Origin: Fermentibacter sp964564435
Lineage (GTDB): Bacteria > Fermentibacterota > Fermentibacteria > Fermentibacterales > Fermentibacteraceae
Length of the DNA: 64,000 nt
Direction of reading: 5' to 3'
Assembly (NCBI GenBank): GCA_964564435.1
Contig: CAZMAT010000012.1
Coordinates: forward strand, 1-64,000
The notes beneath the pieces were generated by a model. The model worked only from the letters and a program-made list of their open reading frames with translations, was not told the DNA's origin and ran no database searches. This document shows positions 58,274 to 64,000 of the stretch, in pieces (within the stretch, counting starts at the first letter, position 1; the number at the start of each line of letters is the position of its first letter). The position numbers and the translations under genes were made by a program.

Positions 58274-59677
58274 TCAGTCGGTCAGGATGACCAGTCTCGA
58301 TGGCGGCAGTGCCAGTGTGGGGAGCCTGACGATGTAGACCCCGGCAGGGAGCTGCCGCGCCGCCCACGGATCGATGACGCCCGTAGCCCCTGCCGGGCCC
58401 TGCGGGGTGATGGATGAGGCCATCAGGCGGCCGGCTGCGTCGTAGATCTCGATGGGCAATGGGCTTCCGTCGTGCCCGGGAATCGAGAGAGAGAACGCTC
58501 CGTGAGCGGGATTCGGGGTGACAGAGAACGCCGCGAGTGGAGGCGATCCCTCATCGTCCCCGATGCCGGTCTCGGGGCAGTAGCCGGCGGCGTCAGTCTT
58601 CACCAGCCAGAAGTCCTCGTCGGTCGAATCTGCTAAGCCACCGCAGAGCGCGAAGCCGCCGTCCGGGGCCTGCACCACGCCGAGCCCGCGGTTCGCGAGG
58701 CCGGGTGTGTCGTAGGTCCGCGTCCACAAAGTGTCGCCAGAGGCGTCGAGACTCAACAGCCAGGCCTCGTGGCCCCCCATGTTCCTCATCCCCGTGACTG
58801 CGAGCCCGTCGCCGGCCGGAGAGCAGTTGTAGCACCAGTCGTCGTCCTTGTACCCGTAGGCCTTCGCCCACTGGAGGCCGAGGTCGGCACCGAGCCTCGC
58901 GATCCAGAAGTCATATGAGCCGGCCCCGTAGGACCTGCTGGTGGACGAGACGGCATATCCCCCCGACGGCATGGCGGTGATGCACCAAGGGTAGTCGAAC
59001 GACGGCCCGCCGATGATCTCCGAGGCCAGGCTGTCGCCGTCCCAGTCGAAGCCGATCAGCCAGAGGTCGCCGTCTCCCGCACCATACGACAGCGTCTGGC
59101 CTGCCACGACGAAACCGTCGGGACCCGGTGCGATCCCGTATCCGCAGTCGTCGGCCGAGCCTCCGAGGATGGTCTGCCAGAGGAAACCGCCCGCGGAATC
59201 CACCCCGAGCACCCAGAGGTCGAACCCCGTGCCCGCCATGAGCCCGGTGCTGATGAAGCCCCCGTTCGGAGACTCGATGCTGCTGAAGAACGTCTGCGAC
59301 CCCGTTCCGCCGTAGCTCCCCGTCCAGAGCGTGTCGCCCGAGGCGTCGATCCGGATGAGCCAGCCGTCGAGATCGCCGGAGGAAGTCGAACCGAAGCGCC
59401 CGGTGACGAGGTACCCGCCCGCCGAGACGGGGATGACCGAATAAGCCCAGTCGGGGCCGTAACCGCCGTATCTGCGCGACCAGAGAGTGTCGCCCGAGGC
59501 ATCTACCGATAGCAGCCAGGCGTCGGAACTGCTCTCGGCCCACGAATCGGTTCTGCCGACGAGGAGGAATCCGGTCGGAGTCGTCGTCAGGTCGTATGCG
59601 AAGTCGTTCTGCGGTCCGCCCCATACACCCTGGAACGTGGATATGGAGGCTGCAAGGAGTAGCAGGATGTGAGGCAT
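58274..59677 (-). CDS. Secreted beta-propeller protein with C-terminal sorting domain
   Basis: A 467-residue exported protein. A short signal ('MPHILLLLAASIST') is followed by about eight propeller-like units ending 'DAWLLSVDASGDTLWSRRYG' / 'DGWLIRIDASGDTLWTGSYG' / 'DLWVLGVDSAGGFLW' / 'EAWLLSLDASGDTLWTRTYD', about 45 residues each. After 'FSVTPNPAHGAFSLS' the last 85 residues are the sorting-type domain ('IYDAAGRLMAS', 'QLPAGVYIVRLP'). These long-form 'DASGDTLW' proteins are common in FCB genomes; the function is unknown but probably surface binding. Confidence 0.82.
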   Translation of the reverse strand: MPHILLLLAASISTFQGVWGGPQNDFAYDLTTTPTGFLLVGRTDSWAESSSDAWLLSVDASGDTLWSRRYGGYGPDWAYSVIPVSAGGYLVTGRFGSTSSGDLDGWLIRIDASGDTLWTGSYGGTGSQTFFSSIESPNGGFISTGLMAGTGFDLWVLGVDSAGGFLWQTILGGSADDCGYGIAPGPDGFVVAGQTLSYGAGDGDLWLIGFDWDGDSLASEIIGGPSFDYPWCITAMPSGGYAVSSTSRSYGAGSYDFWIARLGADLGLQWAKAYGYKDDDWCYNCSPAGDGLAVTGMRNMGGHEAWLLSLDASGDTLWTRTYDTPGLANRGLGVVQAPDGGFALCGGLADSTDEDFWLVKTDAAGYCPETGIGDDEGSPPLAAFSVTPNPAHGAFSLSIPGHDGSPLPIEIYDAAGRLMASSITPQGPAGATGVIDPWAARQLPAGVYIVRLPTLALPPSRLVILTD

Positions 59678-59724
59678 CGCGTCCTTTCATGGAGATGCGC
59701 CGCCATGGCGCCGACGCACCGAAT

Positions 59725-61065
59725 CTAAGGCAGGACGGGCTGCCCGAGGAGACGGCTCGCGCCTTCGATCCAGCGTGCGAACGCCTCCCTGGCGCGTTCG
59801 GCGTAGGCGGCATTGCGCAGCTTCGCAGGGGTTCGACCAGGAAGCGGCGGAAAAAGGCCGTAGTTCACGTTGCTGGGCTGGTAGTGCCTGAGCGGCGAGG
59901 CGGTGGCATGCCTGAGGAGGCTTCCGATCGCAGTCTCGGGCGGCGGCGGGGCGAGCTCTGCTCCGAGTACTTCTGCTGCGGTGAAGAGCCCGGCGAGGAT
60001 GCCGCAGGCCGCGGACTCGACATATCCCTCGACGCCTGTGATCTGGCCCGCGAACGAGATCGAAGGGTCGCGCACGAGGCGCAGGCTGCCGTCGAGCACG
60101 GCGGGGCCGTTGATGAACGTGTTGCGATGCATAGACCCGAATCTCAGGAACTCGGCCTTCGCCAGCCCCGGGACCATGCGGAAGACCCTTGCCTGCTCGG
60201 GATACGTGAGTTTCGTCTGGCATCCCACGAGGTTCCAGGCCGTGCCCGAGGCGTTCTCGCGCCTGAGCTGCATCACGGCATACGGCCTCGCGCCGGTGGC
60301 CGGATCGGTCAGCCCGACGGGCTTCAGAGGGCCGTGGGCGAGCGCCTCGGGTCCGGAGGCGGCGATGGCCTCGACCGGCATGCAGCCTGCGAAGTGCAGC
60401 TCCTTCTCGAAGGACCTGGCGGGCACCTTTTCCGCCTCCAGCAGCGCGTCCACGAAACTGTGGTAGGCATCAGAGTCCATGGAGCAGTTGAGGTAGTCGT
60501 CGCCTCCTCCCTTGTCGTAACGCGACTGGGCGAACACGACCGACCTGTCGATGGAGCACTCCGAGATCACGGGCGCGATGGCGTCGTAGAAGTAGAGGTG
60601 TTCCGAGCCCGTCAGCTCGGCGATCCTGCGCGACAGGGCCTGGCGCGTGAGCGGGCCGGTGGCAACGATCACCCTGCGGTTCAGAGGGAAGTCGGTGACC
60701 TCGGTTCTGGTCACGGTGATGCTCGCCTGGCTGGCCACGAGGTTCTCGACCGCCTGGGAGAAGAGCGCCCGGTCGACCGCGAATGCGTCGCCGGCGGGGA
60801 CACGGCAGCCCGATGCGGCATGCATGACGACTGATCCCAGCTGGGACATCTCCCATTTCAGGAGGCCGACGGCGTTATCGGGGTTCGATGACCGCAGGGA
60901 GTTGGAGCAGACGAGTTCGGCGAGGGTTCCGGTGACATGGACTTCGGTCGTCACCGCCGGGCGCATCTCGACCAGCTCGCAGGCGACCCCTGCGCGCGCC
61001 ATCGCCCACGCCGCCTCGCACCCCGCCAGCCCTCCCCCTACCACGACCGGGGTCAGACTACTCAC
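59725..61065 (-). CDS. trmFO: Methylenetetrahydrofolate--tRNA-(uracil-5-)-methyltransferase
   Basis: A 446-residue flavoprotein that makes m5U54 in tRNA T loops using folate. The FAD-binding 'VVVGGGLAGCEAAWAMARAG' is at the N-terminus, followed by 'LVCSNSLRSSNPDNAVGLLK' and 'FAGQITGVEGYVESAACGIL', all diagnostic of TrmFO. The end 'AREAFARWI' is close to the family C-terminus. Its downstream neighbour in the same direction is the beta-propeller gene; the upstream neighbour is the RAYT transposase on the same strand with 59 bases between. Confidence 0.95.
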   Translation of the reverse strand: MSSLTPVVVGGGLAGCEAAWAMARAGVACELVEMRPAVTTEVHVTGTLAELVCSNSLRSSNPDNAVGLLKWEMSQLGSVVMHAASGCRVPAGDAFAVDRALFSQAVENLVASQASITVTRTEVTDFPLNRRVIVATGPLTRQALSRRIAELTGSEHLYFYDAIAPVISECSIDRSVVFAQSRYDKGGGDDYLNCSMDSDAYHSFVDALLEAEKVPARSFEKELHFAGCMPVEAIAASGPEALAHGPLKPVGLTDPATGARPYAVMQLRRENASGTAWNLVGCQTKLTYPEQARVFRMVPGLAKAEFLRFGSMHRNTFINGPAVLDGSLRLVRDPSISFAGQITGVEGYVESAACGILAGLFTAAEVLGAELAPPPPETAIGSLLRHATASPLRHYQPSNVNYGLFPPLPGRTPAKLRNAAYAERAREAFARWIEGASRLLGQPVLP

Positions 61066-61124
61066 AAAACCGCCTCTCTATATCAATGATGAACATTGAC
61101 TTACAGCCAGTGTCGATTTACAGG

Positions 61125-61793
61125 TTATCCTGTGAGATTTCGCGACAAGTGGGAGTTTCTCGCGAACACGGCTCTGCCTGTCGACTCTTCGATTCTATGG
61201 CAAGTCGCCATGGAGCAACAGGGCCGGCCGGTCTTGGTCTTCTCCCTGAGCATCGAGAAGTCGTCATATAGGTCGTCTCGGAGGTAGTCGCTCCAGTCGC
61301 CGACGCATTCGGCCAGAGCATCGTCGGGACACAGGGCGATGGGGGTTTCCGTCCCGTGGAGATGAGCGCGTGCCGAAGACCACCTGTAGCTGGCCGCTTT
61401 CCTGACGATGCCAGCCCTGACGGGGTTCAGTTCGACGTACCGGACGGCGTTGTAGAGGTGCATCTCGTCGAGCGCGCAGGAGTAGTACCGCCCCTGCCAG
61501 AGATGACCTGTGTTCTGCCACACGAGGTTGGAATAGAGGGAGAAGGCGGTGTGCATCCTCTGGATGGCCCTGGCGAGCGAATCGGCCTCGTGGGGCACGA
61601 GGATGAAGTGCACATGGTTCGGCATCAGGCAGAATGCCAGCACATCGACACCGGTCTGGGTCAGGTAGTGGTCGGCGATGGAGCAGTACTTCTGCAGGTC
61701 GAAGACGGTTCTGAAAACCATCTGGCCCCGGTTGCCCCGCTGTGTGACGTGATGGGGCAGATCTGGGACAACGAGCCTCGGATATCTTGCCAT
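61125..61793 (-). CDS. REP-associated tyrosine transposase (RAYT, Y1/IS200-like)
   Basis: A 222-residue HUH transposase. 'RYPRLVVPDLPHHVTQRGNR' at the N-terminus and 'FCLMPNHVHFILVP' (His60, His62 as the metal pair) are typical of the RAYT group, as are 'GHLWQGRYYSCALD' and 'YVELNPVRAGIVRKAASYRW'. RAYTs are single-copy relatives of IS200 transposases that mobilise REP palindromes instead of themselves. ATG 61793 has its own promoter. The flanking sequence at about 61862-61877 contains GTAGCCTGACACC, the mirror of GGTGTCAG found in the MITE ends. The C-terminal 45 residues are basic and unlike most RAYTs. Confidence 0.9.
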   Translation of the reverse strand: MARYPRLVVPDLPHHVTQRGNRGQMVFRTVFDLQKYCSIADHYLTQTGVDVLAFCLMPNHVHFILVPHEADSLARAIQRMHTAFSLYSNLVWQNTGHLWQGRYYSCALDEMHLYNAVRYVELNPVRAGIVRKAASYRWSSARAHLHGTETPIALCPDDALAECVGDWSDYLRDDLYDDFSMLREKTKTGRPCCSMATCHRIEESTGRAVFARNSHLSRNLTG

Positions 61794-61799
61794 GTCTTC

Positions 61800-61829
61800 A
61801 GTGTAGACCATCCGGACCGGGCATGTCAA
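61800..61829 (-). promoter_or_regulatory. Promoter of the RAYT gene
   Basis: On the minus strand TTGACA (61829-61824), an 18-base spacer and TACACT (61805-61800). The start point falls within a few bases of the ATG at 61793, so the message may be leaderless or nearly so. Confidence 0.5.
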
Positions 61830-61956
61830 CAACCCGTGATGGCGGTTTGTTAACGCAAAAGTAGCCTGACACCATTGGCCATTGGCATTGGGCGGGCGGG
61901 CGGATATTATCGAATCCGATGAAAGCACCCCTGCCCAAAGAGGTGAAACGATACCG

Positions 61957-63735
61957 ATGGCTTCACCGCGATCCGCCAGCCCGGCAAGAAGAAGGGTCAT
62001 CCCCGGAGGTCCGCTGCACGAGGTCCCCGAGTACCGGAGCATCCCCGAGATGCTCCAGGCTTCGGCGTCCATCTACGGAGCCAGGAACTTCCTGTACGAG
62101 AAGTCGGCCGAGGGGGTCTGGATCCCCACGACCTACGAGACCTTCGCCCGTAACGTCGACACACTGGCCCGCGCGCTGACCGACATAGAGAAGCGCCCGG
62201 TCGTCGGCCTCACCGGGGCCAACAGCGTAGCCTGGGCCACCGTGATGCTCGCCACGATCAGGGCCGGAGGCGTCATCGTCCCCATCGACAAGGAGCTGCC
62301 GGCGCCCGAGATCCACACGATCCTGCACTACAGCGGCGCCACGATGCTCTTCCACGACGCCGCGATGCCGCAGGACCTGCAGTCGTCCAGCCCCGGCAGG
62401 CAGATGCCTGTCTTCCAGATGCGCTCGCCCGTCAGGACCGATACCTCCCTCGAGGCACTCATGGAGGCGGGCACCGCCTCGACGACCGCGCTGCCCATCG
62501 TCAACGGCGGCGACGACGTGGCGCTCATCTCCTACACCTCCGGCACGATGGGGGCGGCCAAGGGGGTGGTGCTCTCGCACAGGAACATCCTCTCGGACCT
62601 CAGGCAGATGCTCCAGGCTGTCGGTCTCGTGCACGAGGAGGTCTTCCTGTCGGTCCTTCCCATGCATCACATGTACGAGTGCGTCTGCGGCTTCATGTGC
62701 CCGCTCTGCCACGGCTGCACGGTCTACTTCTGCCGCGGCCTGCGGTATGTCGCCGAGGATTTGGCCGACGCGCGCGCGACCCTCGTCCTGGGCGTCCCGC
62801 TCCTCTGGGAGAACATGTACCGCAAGATCCAGGACGGCATCGCCGCGAAAAAGGCGGGGCGCCTCAAGTTCCGGGTCGGGCTCCTCGCAGCGTCGATCGT
62901 CGAGAAGCTGGGCGACAGGGATATAAGGAAGAAGATCTTCTCGCCCGTCCACGAGAAGCTCGGCGGCCGCGCGCGTTTCCTCATCTCAGGGGGCGCCGGC
63001 ATCGACGCCGCCGTCGTGGCCGGGTTCAGGAAGATGGGCATGGAGATGCTTCAGGGCTACGGCCTGACTGAATGCTCGCCGATCGTGGCCGTGAACCGCG
63101 ACACGGCCAACCGCACGGGCTCCGTCGGGCCCCCGCTGCCGGAGATCGACGTCAGGATAGACGACCCAGACGAACAGGGGATCGGCGAGATAGTCGTGAA
63201 GGGTCCGAACGTGATGATCGGCTACCACAACGCCCCCGAGATCACGGCCGAGGTGCTATCGCGCGATGGCTGGTTCCGCACCGGCGACTACGGATACCTC
63301 GACCGGGACGGGTTCCTGTTCGTCACCGGCCGCAAGAAGAACGTCATCGTCGCCAAAAACGGCAAGAACGTCTACCCGGAGGAGCTCGAGTCCAAGCTCT
63401 GCAGGTCGGGGCTCGTGGCAGAATGCATGGTCTTCGGCAAGGAGTCCGAACTCAAGGGTGAGGAGATCTGGGCGATCGTCTTCCCCAACCGTGACAGGCT
63501 GATCGCGATGGCGGAGGAGCAGGGCCAGCCGCTCACCGAAGAGTTCGCGGTCGATGTCGTCAGGCGCGAGATCAACGCGTTGAACGCCTCGCAGGCGATC
63601 TACAAGCGCATATCCAATTTCATACTCAGGGAATCCGAACTCCCGAAGACCACGACCAAGAAGATCAAGAGAGCCTCGACTCTCAGGGAGGCCGGCCTCG
63701 GGCCGGTGAAGACCCACGGGGTGGCGGGGAGGTGA
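61957..63735 (+). CDS. Long-chain fatty-acid--CoA ligase-like AMP-forming enzyme
   Basis: A 592-residue adenylate-forming enzyme. Core motifs: 'ISYTSGTMGAAKGVVLSH' (P-loop), 'PMHHMYE', 'GYGLTECSPIVAVNR' and 'GDYGYLDRDGFLFVTGRKKN' followed by 'VIVAKNGKNVYPEELE' with the A10 lysine in 'TTTKKIKR' near the C-terminus. The length and 'RKKNVIVAKNGKNVYPEELE' fit FadD-like acyl-CoA synthetases of anaerobes. ATG 61957 is chosen: 'AAAGAGGTGA' lies upstream and the N-terminus matches the family; a -10-like TATTAT sits at about 61914-61919. Substrate is not known; acyl chains for membrane lipid or fatty-acid uptake are likely. Confidence 0.88.
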   Translation: MASPRSASPARRRVIPGGPLHEVPEYRSIPEMLQASASIYGARNFLYEKSAEGVWIPTTYETFARNVDTLARALTDIEKRPVVGLTGANSVAWATVMLATIRAGGVIVPIDKELPAPEIHTILHYSGATMLFHDAAMPQDLQSSSPGRQMPVFQMRSPVRTDTSLEALMEAGTASTTALPIVNGGDDVALISYTSGTMGAAKGVVLSHRNILSDLRQMLQAVGLVHEEVFLSVLPMHHMYECVCGFMCPLCHGCTVYFCRGLRYVAEDLADARATLVLGVPLLWENMYRKIQDGIAAKKAGRLKFRVGLLAASIVEKLGDRDIRKKIFSPVHEKLGGRARFLISGGAGIDAAVVAGFRKMGMEMLQGYGLTECSPIVAVNRDTANRTGSVGPPLPEIDVRIDDPDEQGIGEIVVKGPNVMIGYHNAPEITAEVLSRDGWFRTGDYGYLDRDGFLFVTGRKKNVIVAKNGKNVYPEELESKLCRSGLVAECMVFGKESELKGEEIWAIVFPNRDRLIAMAEEQGQPLTEEFAVDVVRREINALNASQAIYKRISNFILRESELPKTTTKKIKRASTLREAGLGPVKTHGVAGR

Positions 63736-63755
63736 TCCGCCGGGCGCATAGGGTG

Positions 63756-63784
63756 TTGACTTGACCGGGGGTGCCTCCTATCGT
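63756..63784 (+). promoter_or_regulatory. Promoter and long leader of the RNA-binding protein gene
   Basis: TTGACT (63756-63761), 17-base spacer, TATCGT (63779-63784). The leader to the GTG at 63968 would be about 175 nt, with several G+C-rich hairpins (for example CGGTCCGGCGG... region 63889-63915). Long structured leaders are typical of cold-inducible RRM or CSP-type RNA-binding protein genes. Nothing else is seen in 63736-63967. Confidence 0.4.
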
Positions 63785-63967
63785 CTTTCAGTCTGGTTCA
63801 GATAGTCTTGTTCTGGGTCCGGCAGTACAGCCTCGTCAGAGTGCATGAGTCCTCCCAGCAGCAAAGAGCCCTGAGTCCAGAACCACACGGTCCGGCGGTA
63901 CGGTTCCGCCTTGCCGTGAAAGCGGGCGCGAGCCCGAAACCGGGGCAATGCCCTGGAAGGAGCCCAA

Positions 63968-64000
63968 GTGAGCAATAAGCTGTTTATCGGAGGACTCTCC
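63968..64000 (+). CDS. RRM-domain RNA-binding protein (5' end only)
   Basis: Eleven codons before the window edge read (V/M)SNKLFIGGLS. 'LFIGGLS' is the RNP2 motif of the RNA-recognition fold, found at this exact position in small bacterial RRM proteins (Rbp type). GTG 63968 is preceded by GGAAGGAGCCCAA. The remainder of the gene is outside the window. Confidence 0.75.
   Translation, partial: MSNKLFIGGLS

Overview
The window is 64 kb of high-G+C bacterial DNA (about two thirds G+C by eye), densely coded on both strands, with two 100-base runs of N (23568-23667 and 51641-51740). Four secreted proteins end in the same short C-terminal sorting-like domain (an '...PNPS...' opening, then 'G..aGVYIVR.' and a basic/hydrophobic end). 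With a gingipain-type C25 peptidase and paired M16 peptidases this points to the FCB superphylum outside classical Bacteroidetes, for example an uncultured Fermentibacteria- or Eisenbacteria-like lineage. That placement is inference. A class III ribonucleotide reductase, a tungstate transporter and a selenocysteine tRNA suggest anaerobic life. The exact 55-nt repeats beside both N runs suggest a metagenome scaffold built with k=55.

Layout. 1-0.7 kb: a decayed serine-recombinase fragment beside tRNA-Arg(CCU). 0.75-4.5 kb (minus): hemW, a Gly/Ala-repeat protein, a 41-residue Lys-rich protein and lepA. 4.6-9.4 kb (plus): a tungstate ABC transporter (tupABC) and a delta-1-pyrroline-5-carboxylate dehydrogenase, each preceded by a copy of the same roughly 100-nt structured leader RNA. 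9.4-18 kb: envelope and secreted proteins (zinc ribbon/NHL protein, VIT-vWA protein, sulfatase-fold lipoprotein, C25 peptidase) and a sugar N-acyltransferase. 18-23.3 kb: glycogen phosphorylase and a large helical-repeat protein. 23.4-24.1 kb: tRNA-Sec, a palindrome-rich repeat cluster with the first gap, and a MITE-like element that supplies the stop codon of tcdA. 24-33 kb (minus): tcdA, tatD, membrane and lipoprotein genes, then a nucleotide operon pyrG-purF-guaA followed by a YitT-family gene.

33-40.6 kb (plus): two M16 peptidases flanking a secreted deacetylase-like protein. 41.5-44.7 kb: an anaerobic ribonucleotide reductase operon in which the glycyl-radical segment is a separate 60-residue gene between nrdD and nrdG, with two NrdR-box-like sites upstream. 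44.9-51.5 kb: a YgiQ radical SAM protein, a PUR plus SANT-like DNA-binding protein, and a secreted GH85 endoglycosidase. 51.5-51.8 kb: the second gap with tRNA 3'-end fragments. 52.5-58.2 kb (minus): a TetR-controlled efflux cassette of YbhGFSR type with two separate ATPases. 58.3-64 kb: a secreted beta-propeller protein, trmFO, a REP-associated transposase (RAYT), an acyl-CoA ligase, and the first 11 codons of an RRM RNA-binding protein.

How the parts relate: the nucleotide genes (pyrG, purF, guaA, nrdD/nrdG) supply RNA and DNA precursors; tupABC imports tungstate for pterin-tungsten enzymes not seen here; the secreted hydrolases suggest external peptide and glycan degradation. RAYT, MITE, palindromic repeats and the recombinase remnant make up the mobile DNA.
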